From the NCBI GenBank assembly GCA_946223355.1, contig CAMIPB010000007.1, forward strand, positions 1-64,000: a DNA stretch of 64,000 nt. Reading direction: 5' to 3'. This stretch comes from an uncultured Corynebacterium sp. (lineage in GTDB: Bacteria > Actinomycetota > Actinomycetes > Mycobacteriales > Mycobacteriaceae). Made by a program: the position numbers and the translations under genes. This document shows positions 7,429-18,408 of the stretch, in pieces. The first letter of the stretch is position 1. Each line of letters begins with the position of its first letter. Below the pieces are notes generated by a model, which did no database searches, was not told the origin of the DNA, and saw only the letters and a list, made by a program, of their open reading frames with translations.

Positions 7429-10183
7429 TTCACTACGCGCAGTGACACGACCGGTGCGCCGGAACCTGTTCCAGCCACTGTGGAAGACACTCACCACCGT
7501 TTTACTCATCGCACTACCTGTGGGTTTCATCTCAGGCTTCGCATTGTGGAATACCTCGAGCGAGCACTATGGCACTGCCTCGTATGACATTGACCGCGTT
7601 ACCTATTACGGCGGCGAATGCTTCCAAAGCGGCGACCTCACGATGCACTCCTGCACGGAGGAACTGGACGCCAGCGCGACAATCCGCGCCGAGGCTGCAT
7701 CGGCGCTGAGTAAAGCACTGCCGGACGGGATGGAAGCCACCAAGGTTCAGTTTCGCAGCACCAACGTCACCGCTGGATCTTCTACGGCGACTGCTCGTAT
7801 TACGTCCGTGCCAGGCAACGCCCTAGCTCAGGCATTCTCGTTGCCTGCCAACGCCTCCCCTGCCTCGGGGGAAATTCTGCTCAACAGGTCTACCGCCAAG
7901 CAATTAGGTGCGAAGCCGGGTGACCAGGTGCAGGTACAGGTGCGCTCAGCTGATGGCGAGGTGCCCGTCGGCAAGTCAACCACCATGACAGTGAAGTCTA
8001 TCGCGCCAGGAATGACATCCTATGTGTCTGACAAGCTTCCTGTTGATTCTTCGAATGAAGACAGCAGGGCATACGATTCAATGTCATTTGCGGTGGTCGG
8101 AGACAGCCCGATGTCCTGGGACGATGCCCTAACCTTCAATAAGGCAGGTTTCGTGGTGACCTCGCCGTCGCTAAGCAAGGAAGCAGCTCCCGAAAGCTAC
8201 GTTCAGCGCTATGAGGACAATACCGAAGATGCCTCCCCGGAGCCGACATATAACGTCACGACCAGTGACGTTGCAGGAAAGCTCTTTGGAACGCTCGCCT
8301 TAGCCACAGCAATCTTGTTATTACTGGTGTTCATCTCTCCTGTTTTCGCGCTCAGTCTCACTAAACACACGCGTGATTTCGCTCTGCTTTCCACGCAGGG
8401 TGCCACGCGTCGCCAGATTCACGTTGCTGGCCTTAGCTTTGGATTCTTCACCGGCCTACTTGGAACCCTCTTGGGATTGATTGCGGGCATTGCCATCGCC
8501 TTTGCATGGTGGAAGATTGAATTCCCACTGTGGTCCCTGGTGGTGCCATGGCGTGCTTGGGCAATAACAGCCGGAATCACTGTTGCTGCTGCAGTGGGCG
8601 CTTCACTTATCCCCGCGTGGATTATCGCCCGCGGATCGCTATCCGCTGCATTGCAGGGCTACACCCCGGAGCGCATTGTACGTTGGCAGCGGTGGATGCT
8701 CATCGGTCCGATGGGAACAGTAGTGACAAGCATCCTGATGGCACTGCAACGCAATGAATACCCTTCTGTGCCATATTCCAGTGAGTACAACAGCTCATTT
8801 GAGACAAGCGCCTTCCTACTATTCTTCGTTGCACTCTCCGCACCAGCGGTGACCTTTGCGGCGTCTAGACTGGCCGTGCGCAGTAACGCGACGGCACTGT
8901 GGAATTCTGGCCGGGCGCTCACACGCCAATCTGCGCACACGATCCCTGCTGTGGCTACGATGCTGTGCATCGGCGTCATCGCCACCACCGTAGGTATTGA
9001 AGCCCGCACCAGCAACGAGCTTCGTGCACATCTTGACCACAGCGTCGCCCCTACCGGACAGGTGGGTATCCAAACCGCTACGCCAAGCACCGCCTCCCAC
9101 GAGGATGCGCTGAAGGAGTTGCAAGCGTTGCGACCGACATCGACAGCCCACACCATGGACGCCATTTTCGGCCCCACAGACAATGTGAACTCCGAGGTAT
9201 CTATCGAGCTGGAGCCGCTTGAGGAATGCACGCAGATTACTTCCATCGAATACGGCGGGGTCGCAGATACTCGCACAATCGACGCCGCCACAGCGGAACG
9301 CTGCTGGTCCACGCTCAACCGCAACTATGTGCGCACACCGTGGGAAGCCTACGGCCTGGATGCCATGATTGTGGACTCCCCCGAACAGCTCGATCTTTTC
9401 GCTTTCGATTCGCCTGAGCTCAAAGAACAGGCCAAGCGGGCGATTGGGCAAGGTGCACTACTGCTTCCCAAAAAGGAGCCAACTATCGACGGCAAGCGTG
9501 AACTCCGTCTTGCTGTGGAGGGAGCAAAGATTGAGACTAAAGATGTTCGGGCAGTATCGGTCCTGCCTAACCTGCTCGATTCACCGCTCATCGTTTCCAA
9601 GAAACTTGCGGATGAGCTGGGATTGAAACCAAACCACCGGGTCTCTGCCGTGCAGTTTGATTCACGGTTGACCAACGCTGAGATTCAGCTCCTGCGTGAC
9701 CACCCACAGCTTCCGTCCGCGAAATATCACATCGGTTCCTCCGACGAGTTTCGTGCTGCTAACCGCACCTCACTAGCTGCCGCCGGAGTGATGGGACTAG
9801 TTTCGCTCATCTCGATCCTGCTCATCATTGCACTCGGCTACCGCCGGGTCCGCAGGGAGCATGCAACCTACGACGCATTGGGCGCTGCCCCTGGGTTCAA
9901 TGCGAAAGTGGCAGGGTTGCAGACCTGGCTTACCTCGAGCGCAGCTCTTCTCACTGCGTGGGCTGGCACTCACATAATGTCGTTGCTGTTTGCGTCCGGC
10001 GACGTACAAAGCGCTGCGGGCGATGTTATTGCTGTGGGCAACCGCTCACTACTATCCCCTGACTGGATCCTGCTGGGGGCGAGCATCTTGCTCCCGGTGT
10101 TGTTCGGAGTTGTGGCCTGGGCAATCTATTCTCGTGGTGGCTCCATCACTGAAAATCACCCCCAGGTCCACCCCCGTGGGTAA
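7421..10183 (+). CDS. FtsX-like ABC transporter permease (large, two FtsX repeats)
   Basis: 920 residues from the ATG at 7421; a GTG nine bases earlier is the alternative. One membrane segment near the start (about 20-40) is followed by a large extracytoplasmic domain (about 45-290) containing two cysteines in an ECFQSG...HSCTEE context that could form a disulphide. Three helices with the FtsX motif (TKHTRDFALLSTQGATRRQ, about 315-335) come next, then a second half with its own outside domain (about 530-775) and closing helices. This is the two-FtsX layout of permeases exporting lipids or peptides. Coupled to the ATPase before it. Confidence 0.88.
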   Translation: MLNSLRAVTRPVRRNLFQPLWKTLTTVLLIALPVGFISGFALWNTSSEHYGTASYDIDRVTYYGGECFQSGDLTMHSCTEELDASATIRAEAASALSKALPDGMEATKVQFRSTNVTAGSSTATARITSVPGNALAQAFSLPANASPASGEILLNRSTAKQLGAKPGDQVQVQVRSADGEVPVGKSTTMTVKSIAPGMTSYVSDKLPVDSSNEDSRAYDSMSFAVVGDSPMSWDDALTFNKAGFVVTSPSLSKEAAPESYVQRYEDNTEDASPEPTYNVTTSDVAGKLFGTLALATAILLLLVFISPVFALSLTKHTRDFALLSTQGATRRQIHVAGLSFGFFTGLLGTLLGLIAGIAIAFAWWKIEFPLWSLVVPWRAWAITAGITVAAAVGASLIPAWIIARGSLSAALQGYTPERIVRWQRWMLIGPMGTVVTSILMALQRNEYPSVPYSSEYNSSFETSAFLLFFVALSAPAVTFAASRLAVRSNATALWNSGRALTRQSAHTIPAVATMLCIGVIATTVGIEARTSNELRAHLDHSVAPTGQVGIQTATPSTASHEDALKELQALRPTSTAHTMDAIFGPTDNVNSEVSIELEPLEECTQITSIEYGGVADTRTIDAATAERCWSTLNRNYVRTPWEAYGLDAMIVDSPEQLDLFAFDSPELKEQAKRAIGQGALLLPKKEPTIDGKRELRLAVEGAKIETKDVRAVSVLPNLLDSPLIVSKKLADELGLKPNHRVSAVQFDSRLTNAEIQLLRDHPQLPSAKYHIGSSDEFRAANRTSLAAAGVMGLVSLISILLIIALGYRRVRREHATYDALGAAPGFNAKVAGLQTWLTSSAALLTAWAGTHIMSLLFASGDVQSAAGDVIAVGNRSLLSPDWILLGASILLPVLFGVVAWAIYSRGGSITENHPQVHPRG

Positions 10184-10418
10184 ATTTCAGGACTAACAAC
10201 TCTAACAATATTAACTTCTGTCACATGAGTTACAGCCTGCACTGTTCGAAACGTTTTCGAGGCAATTTCCGCCATCAAGCGTCTTAAACCCCTTGCAACA
10301 TGCCCGATGGCGGGATAGCTTAAGTCCGTTAGCTTTTATCACACGAGCAACTTGTGTCACTTCTGCAACACACCTTCCGGTGTGACGCGTTAGTGGAGAT
10401 AAAGTAAAGGACTTTTTT
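10184..10418 (+). promoter_or_regulatory. Upstream region of the second M23 gene
   Basis: 235 bp. GTCACATGA (10220-10228) and GTTACAGCC (10229-10237) form a 9-bp-period direct repeat of a GTMACA-type word, resembling but not identical in spacing to the site before the first M23 gene. CTAACAAC/CTAACAAT at 10193-10209 is another short direct repeat. No clear terminator for the permease gene is visible. A purine-rich AAAGGA at 10406-10411 serves the ATG at 10419. Confidence 0.35.
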
Positions 10419-11201
10419 ATGAAGCGAACCGACAACGTTCGTCCGAATACGCACCGCCGTGCACCTGCCCGCACGGCGGCTACGGTTACCGCAATCGCAG
10501 TCGCAGTTGGCCTAGGGGCACCAGCAGCATCCGCAGCAACTCCTGCCGCATCACTTGATTTCTCCACCGGCTCCAGCCAGCCTCAGGTGTCTGGTGTAGA
10601 CGCCCAGCAGCTTATCGCCGCGGTCCGCGGCTTGGCGGAGTCCGCAGACTCCGTAATAAATAAGTCTGTTGTTCCAAAGGTGGAAAATGGCGATGATGCG
10701 ATTCGCATCGTCTTGGACCCACAGTCCATCCCGGCCATCGCGGACGCATTCTTGCCAAAGACCTCCGGCCATATGTCTCCGGTTCACGGCCAGCACATGG
10801 ACGGACGCAAGGTCGTATTCCCTACTTCCGGCCAGTTGACCTCAACCTACGGAACGCGCTGGGGAGCAATGCACAACGGCATTGACATCGCCAACCCAAT
10901 TGGCACACCAATCTATGCAGTCATGGACGGCGAAGTTATCTCTTCAGGAGCGGCACGCGGCTACGGCAACTGGATCCGCATCCGCCATGACAACGGCGAA
11001 ATCTCCGTTTACGGCCACATGTCAGCAAATAGCTTGCAGGTGGGCGTAGGCGAGCGAGTGACCGCCGGTCAGCAGATTGCTGCCATCGGTAACGAGGGCC
11101 AATCCACCGGACCACACCTGCACTTCGAAATCTGGCCTGATGGCGCATCAGCAACAGACCCACAGGCATGGTTCCAGCAAACGGGCATCACTGTCCGCTA
11201 G
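10419..11201 (+). CDS. Secreted M23 (LytM-type) peptidoglycan endopeptidase
   Basis: 260 residues. A Sec-type signal peptide with a basic start and hydrophobic core (about 21-41) ends in ASAATPA, giving predicted cleavage near residue 41. The peptidase domain occupies about 130-258, with zinc ligands in HNGIDIAN and HLHFEI plus a YGHM motif, and ends in DPQAWF like its paralogue at 5203. The two copies share the C-terminal domain closely but differ in the linker. They bracket the padR/ABC operon. Convergent with pcrA, 31 bp away. Confidence 0.9.
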   Translation: MKRTDNVRPNTHRRAPARTAATVTAIAVAVGLGAPAASAATPAASLDFSTGSSQPQVSGVDAQQLIAAVRGLAESADSVINKSVVPKVENGDDAIRIVLDPQSIPAIADAFLPKTSGHMSPVHGQHMDGRKVVFPTSGQLTSTYGTRWGAMHNGIDIANPIGTPIYAVMDGEVISSGAARGYGNWIRIRHDNGEISVYGHMSANSLQVGVGERVTAGQQIAAIGNEGQSTGPHLHFEIWPDGASATDPQAWFQQTGITVR

Positions 11202-11232
11202 CACTGTGAAGCTGTGGCCTGCTTTTGATGGG

Positions 11233-13728
11233 TTACAGCTTCTCCATGGGCACGCCACCGATGAGCATAAGCCGAATGGTTCCTGCTGATCCAAAGTCAA
11301 TCATGACGGTAGCGCGAGCACCGCTACCGGAAACCTCCGTGACTGTGCCCAGACCGTATTTAGCATGGTTAACACGGTCTCCCACTACCAAGTCCAAATT
11401 GCTGTACTTAGGCATGGACGATTGAGCTGGCTTCTTGGCCGGGCGTTGCGAAGGGGAAGACGCAGCGCCCCACGAGAATGAGTAGCTGTCTCCACCGGAG
11501 CTGCTGCTGCCCCATGGGTCATTGTTCATAGGCTCTTCGCGCCGCCAGTCGAAGAGGTTTTTAGGAACCTCGCCGAGGAAGCGACTGGCGGGATTAGTCA
11601 ATGGACTGCCCCAACTGGACCGCACCATCGCACGGGTAACATAAAGCTGCTCACGCGCGCGAGTAATGCCCACGTAGGCTAAGCGGCGTTCTTCCGCGAG
11701 TTCTTTCGGATCACCCAGAGAGCGCATATGCGGAAACTGGCCGTCCTCCCAGCCCGTGAGGAATACGACCGGGAACTCTAGGCCTTTAGCAGTATGCAAG
11801 GTCATCATGGTGACCACACCCGACTCATGCTCAGGGATCTGATCCGCGTCAGCAACCAATGAGACCTTCTCCAAGAACGCCTGCAAACTGCCCGGCGCGG
11901 CTTCACCTTCCTCCAAGATGTAGCCGGCTCCGTCCATCTCTTCATACGCCATCAAGTTGGCAGCGTCCGAGGAAAACTCATTGGCAACAGAGACAAGCTC
12001 GTTGAGGTTGTCCAGGCGCGCACCATCTTGCGGGTCATTGGAACGCTCCAGGCCTTCTTTATAGCCTGTGGCATCCAGGATGGCGTTGATAAGCTCGCCC
12101 AGCTCTGGTTGTTCAGTAACCGGGTTGACCATGCCCTTAATTTGTTCCCGGATACCATCCATCATCTCAACGAAACCAGTGATTGCATTTTTGGAACGGG
12201 CCGCCAACATGGTTACTTCCCCATTGGACGCATCACGAAGTGCCTGGCCGAAGCTGATGTTGTTATTCGCGGCGTGGAGAGCTACGTGTCCTTCTGCGGT
12301 GTCCCCAATTCCACGCTTGGGAACGTTGAGAATGCGGCGCAGGCTCACAGTATCTTCTGGGTTGTCAATAACGCGCAGGTACGCCACTAAGTCACGGATT
12401 TCCTTGCGTTCATAAAATCGCGTGCCGCCCACAACGGTATACGGAATACCGGAACGCATAAACGCATCTTCTAACGCGCGGGAGGCATTGTTGGTGCGAT
12501 ACATGATGGCGATGTCGGAGTAGCTTCGCCCGTTTTCAACCAGGTGGTCAATTTCTCCGGCGATAAAGCGAGACTCGTCGTATTCGCTATCGGCAACGTA
12601 TCCAATAATCTTGGAGCCTTCACCGTGCGCAGTCCACAGATTCTTCTCGCGGCGCCCTTCGTTTTGCGCAATGACGGCATTGGCCGCACTTAAGATCGTT
12701 TGAGTAGAGCGATAATTTTGTTCCAGCAAAATTGTCCGCGCTTGTGGGTAATCGCGTTCAAATTCCTCGATGTTGCGGATAGTCGCGCCACGGAAAGCGT
12801 AAATTGATTGATCCGAGTCACCCACTACGCATAGCTCTGGGCTGCCGTCTTCCACGTTGCCGTCACCAACGAGCTCCGCCACTAGACGGTACTGTGCGTG
12901 GTTTGTGTCTTGATACTCATCAATGAGCACGTGCTTAAACCGGCGACGGTAGAACTCTTTGACCTGCGGGTACTGGGCAAAGATCCCTACTACTTCACCG
13001 ATGAGGTCATCAAAGTCAACGGAGTTAGCTGCCCGTAAGCGCCGCTGATATTCCGCATATACTTCCGCCACTGTGATGTGGAAGGCATCGTGTGTGGCCT
13101 GCGCCCGCTCAAGTGCGCGTGCTGGCCCAATGAGCTCATTCTTGTAGTTTGAAATCTGATTGGACAACACCCGAGGGGTAAACCGCTTGAGGTCCAGGTT
13201 CCGTTCCTTGGCAATCATGGATAGCAAACGGCGGGAATCATCGCCGTCATAAATCGTGAAGTTGGTGTTCAGCCCCTCCACCAACTGAGCTTGCTGGCGC
13301 AAAATGCGAACACACGTGGAGTGGAACGTAGACACCCACATCCGTTCTGCCACGGGGCCGACCAATTGGCCAACGCGCTCTTTCATCTCCGCAGCAGCCT
13401 TATTGGTAAAAGTAATGGCCAGGATCTCAAATGGAGAAACACCCCGTCCCTGCATCAAATATGCAATACGACGCGTGAGCACAGCAGTCTTGCCGGAGCC
13501 CGCACCGGCAACGATCAGCAACGGCGAACCGCTGTGCAATACCGCATCCCGCTGCTGTGGGTTAAGCCCTTGCAGCATTGGCGGTTCATACCCAGCGGCT
13601 TCCGGAGTAGCGGGCTGCACAAATCCTGCTGGTGCGTGCTGTGCCTGATCTCCTAAAGCAGGCTGCTCAGGCGCGTTGTCCTCAGAGCGCGACGATGGCT
13701 GAAAAGGTGAGCTATTCGTGGAATTCAT
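11233..13728 (-). CDS. pcrA: ATP-dependent DNA helicase PcrA/UvrD
   Basis: 831 residues from the ATG at 13728, chosen because a GGGGGG ribosome-binding site precedes it; upstream in-frame codons to 13830 give a poor extension. SF1A motifs are complete: Walker A AGAGSGKT, DEYQDTN, the motif III QSIYAFRG, YRST, TLHTAKGLEF and YVGITRAREQLY. A C-terminal Tudor-like segment (VVGDRVNHAKYGLGTV) is the part that in PcrA contacts RNA polymerase. It acts 3'-5' in nucleotide excision repair and in removing RecA or stalled polymerase. Residues 10-40 are a low-complexity, probably disordered start. Confidence 0.95.
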   Translation of the reverse strand: MNSTNSSPFQPSSRSEDNAPEQPALGDQAQHAPAGFVQPATPEAAGYEPPMLQGLNPQQRDAVLHSGSPLLIVAGAGSGKTAVLTRRIAYLMQGRGVSPFEILAITFTNKAAAEMKERVGQLVGPVAERMWVSTFHSTCVRILRQQAQLVEGLNTNFTIYDGDDSRRLLSMIAKERNLDLKRFTPRVLSNQISNYKNELIGPARALERAQATHDAFHITVAEVYAEYQRRLRAANSVDFDDLIGEVVGIFAQYPQVKEFYRRRFKHVLIDEYQDTNHAQYRLVAELVGDGNVEDGSPELCVVGDSDQSIYAFRGATIRNIEEFERDYPQARTILLEQNYRSTQTILSAANAVIAQNEGRREKNLWTAHGEGSKIIGYVADSEYDESRFIAGEIDHLVENGRSYSDIAIMYRTNNASRALEDAFMRSGIPYTVVGGTRFYERKEIRDLVAYLRVIDNPEDTVSLRRILNVPKRGIGDTAEGHVALHAANNNISFGQALRDASNGEVTMLAARSKNAITGFVEMMDGIREQIKGMVNPVTEQPELGELINAILDATGYKEGLERSNDPQDGARLDNLNELVSVANEFSSDAANLMAYEEMDGAGYILEEGEAAPGSLQAFLEKVSLVADADQIPEHESGVVTMMTLHTAKGLEFPVVFLTGWEDGQFPHMRSLGDPKELAEERRLAYVGITRAREQLYVTRAMVRSSWGSPLTNPASRFLGEVPKNLFDWRREEPMNNDPWGSSSSGGDSYSFSWGAASSPSQRPAKKPAQSSMPKYSNLDLVVGDRVNHAKYGLGTVTEVSGSGARATVMIDFGSAGTIRLMLIGGVPMEKL

Positions 13729-13841
13729 GATGCCCCCCAATCTACATTGACCCCCTGACATTCCTATCTTAACTATGTTCGTCTTTCGAACAACCAACCT
13801 TTTACCCTGCTGAGTGGCACAATGTGGCACACTATGAGACT

Positions 13842-14138
13842 ATGAGTGCTGATTTTGAGATTCGCATGCCCTCGGGCACCGATGATCCTCTCTCCGATGC
13901 GGAAATTCAGAAATACCGCGAAGAAATTGACCGCATGGACAACATCATTCTTGAGGCAGTCAAGCGCCGCACCGCAGTATCTAAAGCCATCGGCAAAACT
14001 CGTATGTCCTCCGGAGGTACGAAATTGGTGCATACGCGCGAAGTGGCCATTATTAACCGCTTTCGCGAGGAGATCGGTGAAGAAGGCCCCGCACTTGCCA
14101 GTATCCTGTTGCGCATGGGCCGTGGGCGTCTCGGCTAA
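13842..14138 (+). CDS. Chorismate mutase, small AroQ type
   Basis: 98 residues from the ATG at 13842; a GTG at 13824 would add six residues. The all-helical AroQ pattern is seen: YREEIDRMDNIILEAVKRR, then AVSKAIGKTR and a second helix TREVAIINRFREEI. It corresponds to Rv0948c, the cytosolic mutase that converts chorismate to prephenate and, in mycobacteria and C. glutamicum, gains activity by binding DAHP synthase. There is no ribosome-binding site, but CACTAT lies 6 nt before the ATG, which suggests a leaderless message. The promoter would have to lie in the 113 bp shared with pcrA. Confidence 0.9.
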   Translation: MSADFEIRMPSGTDDPLSDAEIQKYREEIDRMDNIILEAVKRRTAVSKAIGKTRMSSGGTKLVHTREVAIINRFREEIGEEGPALASILLRMGRGRLG

Positions 14139-14220
14139 TCTAACAGCGTACCCCTGTTGTTAACGGGTCTCTTTCCCATTTACGCTGCGCAGCCACTGCT
14201 CATGTCTTAGATTTAAGAGC

Positions 14221-14922
14221 ATGTCTTCTCGCTCACTACTTGCCAGTACTATCCTTGCCTGTGCATCCGCCTTGGTATTGACTTCATGTAGCTCCGGTGA
14301 CGACAGTTCCCAACCTGCCACCGTCACCCAACCGGTAACCGCTAGTCCAACTCCAGCACCAACCAGCACCCCTACAACGGAGTCAACCATTAAAAGTACT
14401 AAAAAATCACAACCTGCTCAAGTTACTGAAGGGTTGGCGTCAGCCCAAGAAACCCCTGCTCAATCCCGACTTCCAAAGAACCACGAGGTCCAATCGCCAG
14501 TTTCGCTACGTCCTCCGAATATCGGAGCCTCCCACGGGTTACCTCCTAAGCCAAACATTCCTTCGGCTCCTCAGCAACAAAAACCAGCAACTCAGGCACC
14601 GCCACCACCCTTTCCAGCCTCGGAAAATAGAGAATAGGCTCAGCTCGGGCCGTTTGACTCACCTGCGGCTTGCAACAATCGCAATGCCTCCTGGCCGGAA
14701 GCCAAATCAGAGTGTTTTACCACCACTAAAGGGGTGTTCTTCTGGGGACTTCGCCAAGCCAACGTGCCGCCATCTAACTCACGTCCTAGCCAATCCCCTC
14801 CAGGTTCCGCGGCACAATCTGGCCCATATGGATCACCTTGGACATGTGAGCAAGCAGCGTATGCAGAGGGCAGGACAAACAAGTGCTACAAAGGCCCTGA
14901 CGGATATTATTTCAGTAGATAA
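14221..14922 (+). pseudogene. Lipoprotein gene interrupted by an in-frame TAG (paired-Cys repeat protein)
   Basis: The ATG at 14221 opens a lipoprotein: signal LASTILACASALVLTSC with a good lipobox (LTSC, Cys about 23), then a Pro/Ser/Thr-rich linker. The frame meets TAG at 14635-14637, yet the same frame stays open for 94 more codons to TAA at 14920-14922 and is clearly protein-like. That part has two related units: GPFDSPAAC...CF...GVFFWG and GPYGSPWTC...CY...GYYFS, each with two cysteines. Read through, the product would be a 232-residue surface lipoprotein with a duplicated domain. So this is either a one-base nonsense mutation, a sequencing error or amber read-through. It lies between chorismate mutase and pgi. 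Confidence 0.7.
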
Positions 14923-14984
14923 GATTGAAACGTCCCCATTGCGCGCTTGGCTGCAAGCGCTCATAGCCGATGAAAGGTCATTTC

Positions 14985-16619
<1,635 letters not shown>

Positions 16620-16640
16620 AGGCCCGCCGCTAGGAGCTCG

Positions 16641-17054
16641 CTAGAGCTTGACCATCGGCTCGTAGCCGAATGGGATAGCGTCAGAATCCACTACCTGCTT
16701 GCCAAATGGGAAGCAGGTTACAGGAATCATCTTGATGTTTGCCCAAGCTAGAGGCAGACCGACGATGGTTACAGCTTGCGCGGCTGCTGTGGTGATGTGG
16801 CCGATAGCCAGCCACAGTCCTGCCACAATGAACCAAATTACGTTGGAGACCGCACTCATACCGGACTCGCCACGGGTAGGTTGAACCACCGAACGGCCAA
16901 ATGGCCACAACGCGAAGTTAGCCATGCGGAAGCTAGCAACGCCAGCTGGAATAGTCACAATAAACAAGCACGCGATAAGGCCAAACAGAAAGTATCCCGC
17001 TGCCAAGAAGAAGCCGCCACAGATGAACCAAATGATATTCAAGAGGGTTTTCAT
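16641..17054 (-). CDS. yccF: YccF-family small inner-membrane protein
   Basis: 137 residues starting at MKTLLNIIWFICGG, the conserved YccF start; the frame continues upstream to 17180 but that part shows no family likeness. Two related halves each carry an LNIIWF or SNVIWFIVAGLWLA helix pair followed by an I(K/R)M...PFG motif, giving an internally duplicated four-helix membrane protein. GGAGGT lies directly against the ATG, an unusually tight spacing. Function of the family is not established. Confidence 0.85.
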   Translation of the reverse strand: MKTLLNIIWFICGGFFLAAGYFLFGLIACLFIVTIPAGVASFRMANFALWPFGRSVVQPTRGESGMSAVSNVIWFIVAGLWLAIGHITTAAAQAVTIVGLPLAWANIKMIPVTCFPFGKQVVDSDAIPFGYEPMVKL

Positions 17055-17148
17055 ACCTCCAGCGTAGCTACTTTCTCCCCTGCAAGTAAGCACACAGATG
17101 CCCGTAGCGAGACTTACCGCCGAAAAGGGCGTACGATACAGATCCGCT

Positions 17149-18399
17149 ATGAGTGATACACCACGTAATGCTTCGGGCACTTCCTACAAATACATTCGTT
17201 TTCCTCGCTTTACCGCTGCACTGGCCATCGTGCTTGCCGCGGCGAATTTGCGCACAGCTATTACTGCGCTGGCGCCACTCATTTCCCCCATCCAAGATGC
17301 AATTGGCCTGAGCTCTTCTTTAGTCGGCGTGCTGGGAACTATTCCCACTGCAATGTTCGCCCTGTCTGCGTTTGTCTTGCCTCGAATGAAAGAAAAGATG
17401 ACGCTGTCAGAGATGATGCTCGTTGCTTTGGGCTTAACCACTTTGGGTCAGCTCCTTCGAGTTGCTTACCCGCATCCTCTAATCTTGTTGCTTGGTAGTG
17501 TCGTCGCACTGTTTGCGGTGGGCATTCTAAATTCCACCATGCCGCTTGTGGTGCGCGAGTATTTTCCCAACCACGTGCCGGGAATGTCTCTGACATTCAT
17601 GATGACAGGGCAAGTGGTGCTGGCGATTGCACCGATGATCGCAGTACCTGTTATGAATGCCGCAGATGCCCGCTCACTTCCTGGTTGGCAGGTATCCCTC
17701 GGCATGTGGGCAGCTATTTCTTTCGTTGCTGCAATCGCGTGGGTCCCTCTTCTCATTCGGCGTGGCCCAAACCCCAATGTCACCGCACCGGAACTCAACT
17801 TCCGCATGCCGGTATGGAAAACCCCAGTCGGGTTGGGAATGGCATTTATGTTTGGCTGCAACTCCATGGTGGCTTACACCATGATGACGTTCCTGCCGCA
17901 GATCTTCACCGACGCCGGCACTAGCCCAGAAACCGCAGCCGGTCTCCTCGCCCTTTGGACCACGATCGGTATCCCTGTGACGCTACTTGGCCCCTGGCTT
18001 GCGGGGCGCTTGCCCAACGTGTTTCCTGCAGTGATCGTGTCTGGCTTGAGTTTCCTTATCGGCCATCTGGGGCTTGCGATTGCACCGCTGGCAGCACCGT
18101 GGCTTTGGTGCATTCTGTCTGCAGTAGGCACGATCGTATTTTCCATGGCGATGGTGCTCGTTAATATTCGCGCACGTACTCTTGAGGGCGCGACCGCTCT
18201 GACGTCGTTTGGCCAAGGTGTGGGCTACACGATTGCGTCGCTTGGCCCCCTACTGACTGGCTTTTTGTATCAGGTCACAGGCACCTTCACGCTTGCGCTG
18301 TGCATCCTTGCTTCCATGGGAATCCTCATGCTCGTCGCAGGTTTCTTTGCAACCCGGCGCGTCTACGTGGAAGACCAAATTCCAACAACGTCGGCGTAG
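17149..18399 (+). CDS. MFS transporter, CynX/NimT type
   Basis: 416 residues from the ATG at 17149. Twelve hydrophobic segments and the CynX/NimT-type start (AALAIVLAAANLRTAITALAPL) identify an MFS carrier of the group that includes cyanate and 2-nitroimidazole exporters. A conserved inner loop R-M-K-E follows helix 2. No ribosome-binding site is visible; TACGAT (17132-17137) lies 11 nt before the ATG and could be the -10 box of a very short-leader message. The substrate is unknown. The DedA gene follows 9 bp later. Confidence 0.85.
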   Translation: MSDTPRNASGTSYKYIRFPRFTAALAIVLAAANLRTAITALAPLISPIQDAIGLSSSLVGVLGTIPTAMFALSAFVLPRMKEKMTLSEMMLVALGLTTLGQLLRVAYPHPLILLLGSVVALFAVGILNSTMPLVVREYFPNHVPGMSLTFMMTGQVVLAIAPMIAVPVMNAADARSLPGWQVSLGMWAAISFVAAIAWVPLLIRRGPNPNVTAPELNFRMPVWKTPVGLGMAFMFGCNSMVAYTMMTFLPQIFTDAGTSPETAAGLLALWTTIGIPVTLLGPWLAGRLPNVFPAVIVSGLSFLIGHLGLAIAPLAAPWLWCILSAVGTIVFSMAMVLVNIRARTLEGATALTSFGQGVGYTIASLGPLLTGFLYQVTGTFTLALCILASMGILMLVAGFFATRRVYVEDQIPTTSA

Positions 18400-18408
18400 C
18401 CTAGTCTT

